A stretch of DNA of 64,000 bases from Cyclina sinensis (taxonomy: Eukaryota > Mollusca > Bivalvia > Venerida > Veneridae): the NCBI GenBank assembly GCA_012932295.1, contig JAAONU010000001.1, forward strand, positions 56,393,693-56,457,692. Reading direction: 5' to 3'. The notes under the pieces were generated by a model. The model saw nothing but the letters and a program-made list of their open reading frames with translations. It did no database searches and was not told the origin of the DNA. Below, piece after piece: positions 49,460 to 60,170 of this stretch. Made by a program: the position numbers and the translations under genes. Position 1 is the first letter of the stretch; the number at the start of each line of letters is the position of its first letter.

Positions 49460-50175
49460 AACATAAACCTTAATACTTCTCCTCACCCAAACATAAACCT
49501 GAATACTTCTCCTCATTCAAACAAACTTTAATACTTCTCCTCACCCAAACATAAACCTTAATACTTCTCCTCACCCAAACATAAACCTTAATACTCCTCC
49601 TCACCAAAACATAAACCTTAATACTTCTCCTCACCAAAACATAAACCTTAATACTTCTCCTCATTCAAACAAACTTTAATACTTCTCCTCACCCAAACAT
49701 AAACTTTAATACTCCTCCTCACCTAAACATAAACCTTAATACTCCTCCTCACCAAAACATAAACCTTAATACTTCTCCTCACCTAAAAATAAACCTTAAT
49801 ACTTCCCCTCACCCAAACATAAACCTTAATACTTCTCTTCACCCAAACATAAACCTTAATACTTCTCCTCACCCAAACATAAACCTGAATACTTCTCCTA
49901 ATTCAAACAAACTTTAATACTTCTCCTCACCCAAACATAAACTTTAATACTTCTCCTCACCCAAACATAAACCTTAATACTTCTCCTCACCCAAACATAA
50001 ACCCTAATACTCCTTCTCACCCAAACATAAACCTTAATACTTCTCCTCACCAAAACATAAACCTTAATACTTCTCCTCACCTAAAAATAAACCTTAATAC
50101 TTCTCCTCACCCAAACATAAACCTTAATACTTCTCTTCACCCAAACATAAACCTTAATACTTCTCCTAACCCAAA
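49460..50175. repeat. 30-bp minisatellite, about 24 copies, with higher-order duplication
   Basis: The unit is TAATACTTCTCCTCACCCAA plus ACATAAACCT (30 bp). A 28-bp variant (CTCATTCAAACAAACTTT) recurs at about 49501, 49650 and 49888. A distinctive run of variants starting ACCAAAACAT at 49751 recurs at 50049, so a block of about 298 bp (ten units) was duplicated. Pyrimidine-rich on the plus strand. It ends about 120 bases past the stop of the FKRP-like gene and may be transcribed if that gene uses a distal poly(A) site. Confidence 0.9.
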
Positions 50176-50259
50176 TTTAAATTTAAAACATCCACTTAAA
50201 CAAATACACTAAACATGTTAAGTTAAGCATACTTACACACTTTTTGATTGTTTGTAACT

Positions 50260-50265
50260 TTTATT
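50260..50265 (-). terminator. Polyadenylation signal of the FKRP/LicD-like gene
   Basis: AATAAA on the minus strand, about 28 bases downstream of the stop codon. If used it gives a very short 3'UTR that ends before the minisatellite. Confidence 0.45.
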
Positions 50266-50292
50266 ATTGCCAAAAGGTTTAAGTAATTTGAA

Positions 50293-52014
50293 TTAAGTGT
50301 ATATATCATTAAATTGCAAAATGCCATCACCATTATATGTATCTAGACAATCATGTCTTCCTGGGTATTTACATGGCAAAAACCTATTTGTTGTGTAGTT
50401 TAATCTGTGGTTCATATTTTTACCACCTGTATACCTCCAATGTTCTGCATGTTGGTACAATTCTTTCCCATATCTATTTCTGACAAAATTGCCAGGGTTT
50501 CGAGGTACATTTACCCACTGTCCATCAAACAGTACCTTAGTTGGAAGAAAGCCTGCTTTTGCCAACAGATCGCTATCCATGACAGGGTGACCCGTAAAAT
50601 CTCCGTGATATCCCTTGTAAGAAACAGCAAAGTTTACCCTCTCCCCGAATGGAATTTTCGTCGTACAGCAAGAAGAGGAAATACTGCCGACTGATATCTG
50701 TGCCTTCTTAAATGAAAGTTCAAGAATCTTACATTTTGTACAATTTGTAGCTAAAAATCTTATATCAAAATCTAGGTCCCAGGGTAGTGACTTACCCATT
50801 TTTACAGCACCTAAAGCAGTTCCCTCTTGAAGTTCACATAATCCCCCTGATTCCTCGCAGATTCTCATAATTAATTTAACTGCTCTGTTAAAATGTTGCA
50901 GATTACACGGTGACAATGCCAGTGAGCCTTTACTTGATATCTTATGACCGTCACAACTTCGGTTAAATGTAAGTCCTGTGGGTGCAAACATTTTATATAC
51001 ATTCCATTTCTGCAGGAACGCCTTATAGTCAGAGCTTGACTGAGAAATAGTATGAACAAAAAACATTGAATCAGGACAAACAACTGTCTCCTTTCCTTTC
51101 TGAAAAATTCCGAGAAACCAATCTTCATACAAGCCACTTTTTTCATTGAAGTTCTGGAACTTATTTGCCTTTAAATACTTTGTGGTTGTCACAAAAGGTC
51201 CCTGTATATAATCACAAAAGACACACTCGTGGAAAGACTCATCATACCCTTCTACATATTTCAAAGTATAATTTCTGTAAGCAGTCTGAAAGCAGCCTCT
51301 TCGCCAGTGACCATTAGGATAACGGAAGGCACCACCAGCAGCCACGACATCCAAACTTTCTATTTCTCCAATCAGCCTTTCTATTCTAGAATCGTTCGTC
51401 AGTACCTCAGTGCTCCGAGCAACCAAAACGTATGGCGTGGTGACTTGTTCTATCAACTTATTCAGAGCGGCACCTTCAGTAAGCTTGCTGGTGTCGGTTA
51501 GTCGCACTCGTGGATGATCTATTTTCGAGCGACGTAGAACCGTCGCAGAACCCAGTGCAATTAAAATTCTTAATCCCTCGTATGAGTCATTCACTGAATA
51601 TATAAATTTATTTACATCCCGTAAAGACAAAAATTGACTATCGTCTATACATTTTATTACAGTAATAAGCGTGTGCAGAGGAACTTCAATTTTACAGTTT
51701 TTAGGCACAAATCCCTTGTGATACAAAGGGAATCCAAAATTACCACCCATGTATACTTCAGAGCATACGTTTGTAGGATTCCTACTTGGCCGTTTCATTT
51801 CTACCTCAACGCCTTCACTTATAAGCATCTCATCTATGATAGGAATAGCAGCCTTTAAATACTGCGAGGCTTTTGATCCTCTCGCGTGTTTGTACGAATT
51901 GTAGATCAGTTTTGTTAGCTCACGTAAATTTTCAGCCGTCTTATCGAGTATCATTCTTGGTGAGGCGTTTGGAATTTCTTGAGTTCTAGGCCGACTCTTT
52001 GACATAGACATACC
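50293..52014 (-). CDS. FKRP/LicD-like phosphotransferase, last exon
   Basis: An open frame of 572 codons from the first Met (52009-52011) to TAA 50293-50295. Residues about 105-320 resemble the glycosyltransferase-like stem domain of fukutin-related protein (for example VTTPYVLVARSTEVL, 190-204). Residues about 380-520 are a LicD/fukutin-type domain with EGTALGAVKMGKSLPWDLDF (396-415). Asp412, Asp414 and Asp416 correspond to the family's metal-binding DxD residues. A C-terminal NVPRNPGNFVRNRYG (501-515) also fits. FKRP adds ribitol-phosphate to alpha-dystroglycan in the Golgi; LicD transfers phosphocholine. The substrate here is unknown. Several N-X-S/T sequons (e.g. N247, N350, N423, N538) suit a lumenal protein, yet there is no N-terminal membrane anchor. 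Immediately upstream is a splice acceptor (ATTTTCAG, then GGT ATG), with an in-frame stop inside the intron, so at least one upstream exon probably supplies the start or anchor. Confidence 0.85.
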   Translation of the reverse strand, partial: GMSMSKSRPRTQEIPNASPRMILDKTAENLRELTKLIYNSYKHARGSKASQYLKAAIPIIDEMLISEGVEVEMKRPSRNPTNVCSEVYMGGNFGFPLYHKGFVPKNCKIEVPLHTLITVIKCIDDSQFLSLRDVNKFIYSVNDSYEGLRILIALGSATVLRRSKIDHPRVRLTDTSKLTEGAALNKLIEQVTTPYVLVARSTEVLTNDSRIERLIGEIESLDVVAAGGAFRYPNGHWRRGCFQTAYRNYTLKYVEGYDESFHECVFCDYIQGPFVTTTKYLKANKFQNFNEKSGLYEDWFLGIFQKGKETVVCPDSMFFVHTISQSSSDYKAFLQKWNVYKMFAPTGLTFNRSCDGHKISSKGSLALSPCNLQHFNRAVKLIMRICEESGGLCELQEGTALGAVKMGKSLPWDLDFDIRFLATNCTKCKILELSFKKAQISVGSISSSCCTTKIPFGERVNFAVSYKGYHGDFTGHPVMDSDLLAKAGFLPTKVLFDGQWVNVPRNPGNFVRNRYGKELYQHAEHWRYTGGKNMNHRLNYTTNRFLPCKYPGRHDCLDTYNGDGILQFNDIYT

Positions 52015-52030
52015 CTGAAAATATTTAAAT
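52015..52030 (-). other. Splice acceptor of the FKRP/LicD-like exon
   Basis: Minus-strand AAATATTTTCAG directly precedes GGTATGTCTATG. A TAA in the same frame lies 18-20 bases upstream of the acceptor, so the frame cannot continue without splicing. The upstream exon was not found. Confidence 0.6.
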
Positions 52031-53670
52031 TAATCTTTGTGTACAAGTGTCACAAGAGACACGCAATTATCTAATACCAATATTTAGATTTTTGATTTAT
52101 TTAAAAAAAATTGTGTCTTTATTTTTTGTTAATATTTCAAAAAAACAAACAAAAAAACCCCCCTCAAAATGGCGATCAAATTCTTAGCCGATATAAGTTA
52201 CTATAATGAAATCTACTGTAATAATTCGGAAAATTTTGCAGTGCTTTATGCTTTTATTATAAGCATACTATTTTTACATCTTTTTATTTTTGTGTGTTTA
52301 ATTTAAATAAAACATTTGGAAGTATGCCATTGGTTAAGGGCGCCTGTTACTGTTATACAACTGCATGTGACTCTCTGCCTACTGTTTTCTTTTCAAAAAA
52401 AAGAAATAATAGAAATGACTTCTTATGTTCACCATACTTTCACAAGACGCATATACAGCATTTTAAACTTGTTTTGAATTTAACGATAACGTCTCAAGAT
52501 GTGTAAATTCATATTCTATATGTTTTACTTTATGTATCCTTGGCTTTATTTATCGTCGGTACCGGTTCTTTGTGGTTGCAGCATACTGCTCTAGAGACAC
52601 TATATGCTCAGTGTATAAGATGTTGTAGTGATGTTGAATTAACATGTGATTTATAATAAAACAATAGAATTAAGACCAACCTATTTGATACCACCAGCCT
52701 ATCAGGGTATAACATGCATACAGCACACATGCTGATAGAATATAGTTGCTATTAAAGAGAACAACCATTCCAGTCGGATCTTGTGTATTTTTGACAATTC
52801 CTTTAAGGATCTAGTTAGTTACAACAGACTGTGACCTCAATACAACGCCTTATTCGAAAGACATTTAGTGGATGAGTTTGGGAATGGATTGTTGAGTACT
52901 TAATTACAAATAATTAAGCATGCCTGCTACATACTTTTAATTTAATCCATGATCGCTTCTTCTGTACTCCACTCCTATTTCCAACTCTGCCTGAGATCAG
53001 TCTTGTATACTGACTTCTAGTGTTCAAATATTAATTTGAAAAACTCAGAATCAGCCTGAAGATCTTTTATGGATTCGATCATGAAGTACAATTTTATGAA
53101 AACTTTATATTTTATTGAAATGCATAAACTTGATAAGCAAAATTGAGCTAAACTCAGAGTGAACATCTTGTAAGGAATATAACGTAAAGATATGCGACAT
53201 TTGTTTTGCCCTTGATGAATAGGCTGAACATCATTTTCATAGTTTGGCCTGTCCTCGTTTCAAGTGGTAATTGCAGGCACCTTTGACACAACTGTAATCT
53301 CTGACTGTTTAAACAAAGATACGACAGTATCAACTATTGACATATCTTCGGAGCTGCATTGTTTCCTTTGTAGGGAAATTGGCTGCTGTTACATTATGCT
53401 TTTTGGTTATTTTTTTGCAGTTCACGTACGGAAAAAAATATTTCAGAAAAAAATAATTAATTCGAACCCATGCTTGAAACTACATGTTTTCCTGTCGCGT
53501 CCTTACTAAAAATAACATAGTAGTAATTCGTTTAAAATCGGCTATTTCCATAAAATTTAGACTGGTTCGCGATCGTAAATCAAAAGACAGTTTGTTACAA
53601 AGAAACACTGTGAAATCAGTTTACAGTGTAAAAGGAGTTACGTAATTCCAGGGAAATTTTACTTACTACC
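52031..53670. other. Probable intron / intergenic DNA
   Basis: AT-rich. If the acceptor near 52015 is used, this is intron of the FKRP/LicD-like gene at least in part. No upstream exon encoding a clear membrane anchor on the minus strand was recognised. Confidence 0.35.
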
Positions 53671-53679
53671 TTCTTATAA

Positions 53680-53704
53680 ACACGCCGCCTCCAGGGCGGC
53701 GTGT
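53680..53704. other. Perfect GC-rich hairpin
   Basis: ACACGCCGCC (53680-53689), loop TCCAG, GGCGGCGTGT (53695-53704). The outer sequences CTTAT and ATAAG also pair after small bulges. It stands out in AT-rich DNA, about 155 bases before the retroelement frame. Confidence 0.8.
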
Positions 53705-53749
53705 AATAAGTAAAACGCATCAAACAAACCATAGGCAAGAGCAGAATGT

Positions 53750-56232
53750 CGAGGGTCTGACGTTAGTCAGTCGAGTTATGGTTATAATCTCAAGCATCCA
53801 TTAGAGCTATGACCCCGAAGGTCAAATTTCAAATACCAATGAGTACATTTGTAAATAGAAATGTTTGTCTGCATCAAACGTGATAAATTGACTCAGAGTG
53901 ATATGACAACTTGGTTAGTGCGTAAAGATATAGTCTTCCATGAACTCAAGGTCAAAAGAGGGCGAATCAGGCAAACCCCTCGACTGGTCAAATCATACAA
54001 GAAAGCAAACTGGTCTGACTTCAAAAATGACTTGGTCACTTTCAGTAGTACGTTCAACCAAAATCAAAATGAAGACCCAAACCAATTATGGGACACGTTC
54101 AAAGCTGAGATCAAAAGGTTATCACCCAAACACATACCGTCAAGACAATGCAAAAATAAAGCTGATTTACCATGGGTTACTCACGATATTGTTAAACAGA
54201 TTAGGAAAAGGAATAAACTCTTCACAAAAATAAAAAAGGTCTCGGTCACAGAATTGTCAGAACATAAAGAAATTCAAACATCTTAAGGCATCAGTGCAAA
54301 AACAAATAAGAAATGCTTATTGGTCATATCTAGAGTCAATCATCTTCTCAGATAATACAGATCCAGGTCATAAGAAAAAGTTCTACAACTTTATTAAACA
54401 CAAAAAAACTGAAAACATAGGAATTGCACCACTCAGCTCTGATGGGCATACTTACAGTGACCCAGTTTCAAAGGCGAACATACTAAACAAACAGTTAGAA
54501 TCAGTTTTCTCAAAGCCTTCACCACTCAGTCTCAAACAAATAACTAAAAGCTCAATGTCATCACTTGGTCACCCGCCCATGGCTCCAATATCCATCTCAG
54601 TTCAAGGAGTTGATAAGTTATTGACAGGACTAAACCCCCACAAAGCCCAAGGTCCAGATGAGATTTCACCTAGGTTACTCAAAGAGCTACACACAGAGAT
54701 AGCACCAATCCTTAAAATCATATTCCAAAGATCACTAAACACAGGTATTATTCCTAAGGATTGGAAACATGCCATCAGCACACCTGCATACAAAAAAGGG
54801 TCAAAATCAAAACCTAGCAATTACAGACCAATATCACTCACATGTATAGCATCAAAACTAATGGAACATATCATTGTTTCAAACATGATGGATTACTTTG
54901 ACAAACACAACATACTTTGCCCACAGCAACATGGATTCAGGTCAAAACATAGCTGTGAGACACAGCTCATTGGCTTCACACAAGAAATAGCTGACAACCT
55001 TGATCAAGGTCAACAAACTGATGTCATAGTCATGGATTTCAGTAAAGCTTTTGACAAAGTAGACCACCACAAACTCATACACAAGCTGAAACACATGGGA
55101 GTTCATCCACACATCAGTTCATGGATACAAAACTTTCTCAAAAACAGATCACAACAAGTATTAGCGGAAAACAAGGTCTCTGACAGGCTCTCTGTGCTTT
55201 CTGGTGTCCCGCAGGGATCGGTCTTAGGTCCGTGTCTCTTTCTCGCATACATCAATGACCTACCAGGAAGTGTCAGGAGCCGGGTGCGTCTATTTGCCGA
55301 CGACACCATAGTTTATTTAACAATTAAATCACAAGCATCTGCACAAACCTTACAAAATGATTTGCACAACCTTGAAATATGGGAAAAAGAATGGTCAATG
55401 GAATTCAACCCTGACAAGTGTGAAGTTCTCAGAATACACAGGAAAAAGAAACCGGTCATCTTTCCTTACACCCTACATAACACTAAACTGAAAACCACAG
55501 AAAATGCAAAATACTTAGGAGTTACAATAAGTAGCAACCTAAACTGGTCATCCCACATAAACAATATCACAAACAAAGCAAAAACAGCTTAAGGTTCATC
55601 AGACGAAACGTCAAAACACAAAACAAACAACTCAAAGAAGCAGCATACAAAACATATGTAAGACCACAGGTTGAATACTGCTCAACCATATGGCATCCAT
55701 GGCAAAAAATCTCACACACAGAATAGAAATGGTCCAGAGGTCAGCTGCAAGGTACGTTCATAATGATTACCACTATACAAGCAGTGTAACAAACATGATC
55801 AAAGAACTAAAATGGTCAACTTTAGAACAAAGGCGAAACCATGCCAGCCTGGTCATGCTACACAAAATAAAAAAACAATCAGGTCAATGTTGATCACAAT
55901 CACCTTACAAACACAAGAAACAGCAAATTCCTCATTCCACAATCAAAAACACAACATCACATGAACTCATTCTTCCCAAGGACTATACGACTCTGGAACG
56001 AATTACCGACCGAGATTAAGGCTACCCCAACTGTGCCAGCTTTTATCAGTGGACTAAACAAGTTTTATAGATTTTAAAGTACTTAAAATAAATGTTTAAG
56101 TAAGATCTTCAGTTAAATCTTGTTTTCTTTGTTATTAACTTTTATAATTTTAAATGTTCCTGACATGCGCCTGCCTAGTATAGTCAGTATTGACTTTTGG
56201 CAGTATTAAGTTGAAGTTGAAGTTGAAGAAGT
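53750..56232 (+). mobile_element. 5'-truncated non-LTR retrotransposon (Jockey/CR1-type)
   Basis: The element comprises the end of an endonuclease-RT linker, a reverse transcriptase, a C-terminal extension ending at TAA 56075-56077, and a short 3'UTR that terminates in tandem AAGTTG repeats (56208-56230). A short tandem tail instead of poly(A) is common among CR1/L2-type elements. The 5' boundary is uncertain. The apurinic endonuclease domain and any ORF1 are missing. Confidence 0.8.
53861..56077 (+). pseudogene. Reverse transcriptase pseudogene of the non-LTR element
   Basis: Three frames together cover one polyprotein. 53861-54286 encodes the region before RT (with RQTPRLVKSYKKANWSDF). A frameshift near 54262-54270 moves to 54267-55592, which holds the RT domain: NYRPISLTCIASKLME, QHGFRSKHSCETQL, DFSKAFDKVDHHKL (first catalytic Asp), GVPQGSVLGPCLF and FADDTIVY (catalytic DD). 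A second frameshift at about 55585 leads into the thumb/C-terminal region (TYVRPQVEYCSTIW, then from 55690 IEMVQRSAARYV). The last piece near 55970-56077 reads SFFPRTIRLWNELPTEI. All catalytic motifs of RT survive, but at least three frameshifts and the missing endonuclease make it inactive. The plus-strand sequence lies head-to-head with the FKRP-like gene. Confidence 0.9.
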
Positions 56233-57545
56233 ATTTAATATAATTATACCAAATTTTATCTGTTTTAAATTTGTATCCATGATTTTGTACCACACTGACA
56301 ATGCCATCATTAAGTTTCCTTGACAAAAAAAAAATGAAACGCTTTTACATGGGTTGAGCACAGCGTTGTTTGAAAGAGTTATTATGCTTGCCCTGTGGAT
56401 TTTGTAAGCATTTGTTTACTAACGCAATATCGCTTACACTTTCTACCGTATTTGCACCCGAATTTGTGAGAATGTTTGCTAATAAGTTTGAATATCTAAG
56501 ATATCAAACTAAAGCTAGTGATTTGATAAATATATCTATTACATTATTCAAAAATCTTTTATGGACTTCAAGAAATGGGAAGCAGACACGAAATAAAATT
56601 AACTGACCGTCGATCCCAATTTGTAAATTTTGTCTTTTAGCGAAAGCAGATGAAAATAATGGCAATATGCTTTATATGTCTACAAAATAATGTCAAAATC
56701 CTTAAAAGTGATATTTAAAACGCATGTTATTCAATACTGACTTAAAATGAGGACACAATTTTGCGAAGACACTGCAATCATTAATTTTAGTCCTCACAAG
56801 AATATAAAAGTCTGTAAGACTACGAGGCTCCTATTTCATTTATTTTATATATAAAAACATTTATTTTTCTTAGTGCATCTATAAGTCAACATTATTGCAG
56901 CACCTACCTTTTCACAGTATATAAGTCTTATGAATGCAGGTAAAATAATATAGCTAGTGACAAATAATGAAAGTGATTACAAATTTGTACTATCTACCTG
57001 TTGGTGATCTATTTATGCAAACTTAAAATATCAAAGTATCAAATGATTTTCAGATAAGACATGTTTATTTCTTATTTGTTTACAGTTCTAGACATATATT
57101 AAAGCAAAATAACAAAGACGTTAATCATCTACTTTTAAAGAAAATGCTTCTTCTTTAATACGCAGGTGCACAAATTGAAATTAATGCACTTTGTCCCAAT
57201 TCATCTTGCACCAACCCGTTTCTTTACCTATCTATTCGTTGCAAAAACAAAAAATCCAGCCTTGTTACTCTGAGATGTACCGTTTGTTTTATGTAGTAAT
57301 ACAAATTATTTCTCTCTGTGTAAATTCTAATGCACTCAGTTGGCAGATTTAACATAATACACTTGCATTTCAACAAAATACATTAGTTTATTTACAAAAC
57401 ATTAATTTGTTTTCTTTGAGTTACCACACCAAGTGTTCATTCTTACGTTGAAACATGCAGAACACTCACTGTCCATGTAACCGTCAACAGAACAGTATGT
57501 TTTCAAACGCTTTTTTACTTTGCGCGCGCAGCTTAACATTGTCAC
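56233..57545. other. Non-coding, no gene recognised
   Basis: AT-rich. A 78-codon plus frame at 56370-56606 has no recognisable features. Confidence 0.4.
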
Positions 57546-57548
57546 TAG

Positions 57549-57640
57549 GGATGTCAACCGGAGCCGAATCTGCTATCCGGATATCCGAATCAGACATCCG
57601 AATACAACCGGATAGACGGATCGTTGTTACATTCTATCGA
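57549..57640. mobile_element. Possible hAT-like end fragment
   Basis: TAGGGATGTCAACCGG at 57549, followed by palindromic ATCCGGATATCCG and related CCGAAT motifs, resembles in style the left end of the hAT-like element at 6519 (TAGGGATGGCAACGA plus subterminal palindromes). No matching right end or 8-bp duplication was found, so it may be truncated or unrelated. Confidence 0.35.
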
Positions 57641-58505
57641 GTATAGTTCGCTGACATGACGTATCCGCTTTTTTCGCGACCATTTTCACAAGACAATGAC
57701 TTAGTATAATTACGTCGTTTTTTTTTCTCTGGTTTCAACTGAATATTTCGCATGAATATTGTCTTCGTTATTGATAATAAATTTAAATTCGTGATAAAGT
57801 CTATAGTAAAGATTTAAAATGTAGACATGATTAGAAAAAACCTGCATAACGTCCTCGGTAAAAGTATTGTGTACCTTTTTTGCATTTGAGCACTTTTGTA
57901 TACTAAAGAAAGACAACTCGCCCGAGAAAATAAAGGGATGACTTTGGTATCTACCACACCAACAACAGAGTGTCTAAGGATTTGACAATGATTTATTTGG
58001 TTTCATTGAAAAATTAGAACTATTTTTAGACCGGCTAAGCACAGCATTGAATGATTAAAATTACTTCCCTTTTATAAGCATTTGTTTTCTTACAAATTTC
58101 TCAGAAAAATTGTAGGAGTTTTACTATCATACATTAAGTTTGAATATAGGTGATTTGTAGTATGAAGTTAAAGCTAGTCATATGATAAATACATCTCCCA
58201 AATTACTTCATAATTTCAAGGAGATCAGGAATTAAGCAGACACAAATCTGGATTGTCTGACTGTCGATACCAGTTTGTGACTTAGAACAAAGCCGGTTGA
58301 GAAGCATTAATATGCTACCAAATAATGTCAAAATCTTAGAAGTACTCAAGAGAAGAACAGCGTGCACGAATTGGGAAATATAAGATAAATATAATTTCGT
58401 GTCCTGTCATGAACCATAAAACAAGAAGCGGATATGTAATTACTGGTAGGCAGACCAATGTCCTAGTCCTGTTTCCTTTTTGTGAAAATTCTGTACACTA
58501 ATATA
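57641..58505. other. Non-coding, no gene recognised
   Basis: AT-rich. A 68-codon minus frame is unremarkable. Confidence 0.4.
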
Positions 58506-59169
58506 CTGAACAAGAGGTCCATGATGGCCCTGGAACGCTCACCTAAATAAGCTATCTTTGGGTATAATTTTGAGCAAACTGTAAAGTTTTAAGGTTTTCC
58601 CTATATAAGTCTATACAAATTTAAGTGATCCCCAGAGTAGATTTTATTTTGACCAAATGGGCTTAATTTCAATGAACTTGGTGATGCTTTATGCAATATA
58701 TCTAAGTTCTAGGCTTTGTGAATTTTGATTTTTTAAGTCTTCCCTTTTAAGACTATGTAAAATCAAGTAACCCAGGGGCTGGGCCATATGTTTGACCAAT
58801 CTTGGTAGAAGACCTCTAGCTGATTCTCCGTGAAAAGAAAATTAGCCCTTGCCTTTGTGATGTCAGACAAAGAGATTTATTAAGGTTTTCCGTATATAAG
58901 TCTTTGTAAAATAAAGTGACCCCCGGGGTACAGCTAATTTTGACTCAAAGGCCATAATTTGAACAAACTTGGTATAGGACCTTTAGCAGAAGTTCCATGC
59001 AAAATATCTAAGTTCTAGGCCCTGTGAGTTCAGACAATAATATTATTAAGGATTTCCCTATATAAGCCTATGTAAAATAAATTGACCCCAGAGAAGGGCA
59101 ATTCTGACCCATGGGAACATTTTGAACAAACCTGGTAGGGGATCTCTAGCTTGTGCTCAATACAAGATA

Positions 59170-60170
59170 TACTCAAGGGATAAAGAAACGCAGGTTAAAC
59201 TTTGAAGATTACTCTAGGTTCAATATTTTACAGTAAAAATTAAGATTAATCCATACAGAAGAAACCGCAAAATCAATTATTTGTATCTGGTTAGTGATTT
59301 AGGAGTTATTGAAGGGAATTGAAAGAGACCTCTGTAATCTGAAATTGCAATGGACTGATTGTGGGAATTGGCTAGACATACCGGGTATGTCCAACATTCG
59401 TTCTCTCCACAGCCCTGATTCTCCTAGGCATGGAGTTCATGTGCGAACGTATCCTCCTCATTGGGACTTTGGCCCACTCTTCCAAAAGGATTACTATCAG
59501 TTGTGACAGGGTAACAGGGGGAGGCTGGCGTCGTCGAACCTGTCTATCTAGTTGCTCCCAAAAATGCTCAATAGGGGATAGCTCGAGCCTGTATGACGGC
59601 CAATCCAGTGGGTGGATATTGTTTTAGTGAGAAAGTCGCGACAGATCTTCGCTACATGGGGCCGAGCATTATCCTGCTGAAATGTGAGGTTGTTTTGCTG
59701 CGAAAATGGGACAACATGGGGTCGGATCTAGGTCTGTCAGCTACCCGCTCAGTTTCCCTAAGACGTCTAACAAGACGTTCTATAGTGCAAACATAGACAC
59801 CGAAATGTCTGGCAACCTGTATTTGCCTTTGACATTGGATAATCATCGCAACGGCCTGAGCGCTCTGAACTTCCGTCAGCCGTGCCATTGTTTAATTAAT
59901 GCTATCAAAAATAATCAAAATATCGGAAAATCATGTGTCTCTATGAAGACTAGTGGTACGTTGAGCTGTGTAACTCAATGTGCACGAGTTTTTCCAGTTT
60001 CATGCCTTCCCAGGGATACATCGTTACGCAATCCCGTTATGCGTCATTCGATACAGGACCACGTGCACTGTAACCTAGAGAGTTGCTTGACCGATTTTCA
60101 TTGTTTGTGAACAACGCGTTCGCAATATATTGCAAATAATGTCACCCTGCGTTTCTTTATCCCTTGAGTA
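59170..60170 (-). mobile_element. Complete non-autonomous Tc1-like element
   Basis: The element is about 997 bp with 23-bp perfect terminal inverted repeats: CTCAAGGGATAAAGAAACGC AGG at 59172-59194 and its complement at 60146-60168. Both are flanked by TA, the Tc1/mariner target duplication. It carries an internally deleted, frameshifted Tc1 transposase on the minus strand. It is inserted in the dispersed repeat and therefore younger than it. Confidence 0.9.
59372..59888 (-). pseudogene. Internally deleted Tc1-family transposase
   Basis: From the Met at 59888, the minus strand encodes the paired helix-turn-helix N-terminus (MARLTEVQSAQAVAM, ARHFGVYVCTIERLVRRLRE, DRPRS). Then about 150 residues of the usual protein are absent, including the first catalytic Asp. 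The sequence resumes in another frame with FQQDNARPHVA (second Asp). After a further frameshift comes LDWPSYRLELSPIEHFWEQL (catalytic Glu) and the typical C-terminus RIRAVERTNVGHTRYV, ending at TAG 59372-59374. The order and motifs identify a DD34E Tc1 transposase. The deletion and two frameshifts make it non-functional. The open frames on the plus strand across this span are shadows. Confidence 0.9.

Noticed and set aside
49470..50080. 60-64-codon minus-strand frames (RRSIKVYV repeats)
   Set aside because: Translation of the 30-bp satellite; the 28-bp variants break the frame repeatedly.
59309..60110. Several plus-strand frames of 65-134 codons
   Set aside because: Antisense shadows of the Tc1 transposase remnant and its flanks; the minus strand carries the conserved motifs.
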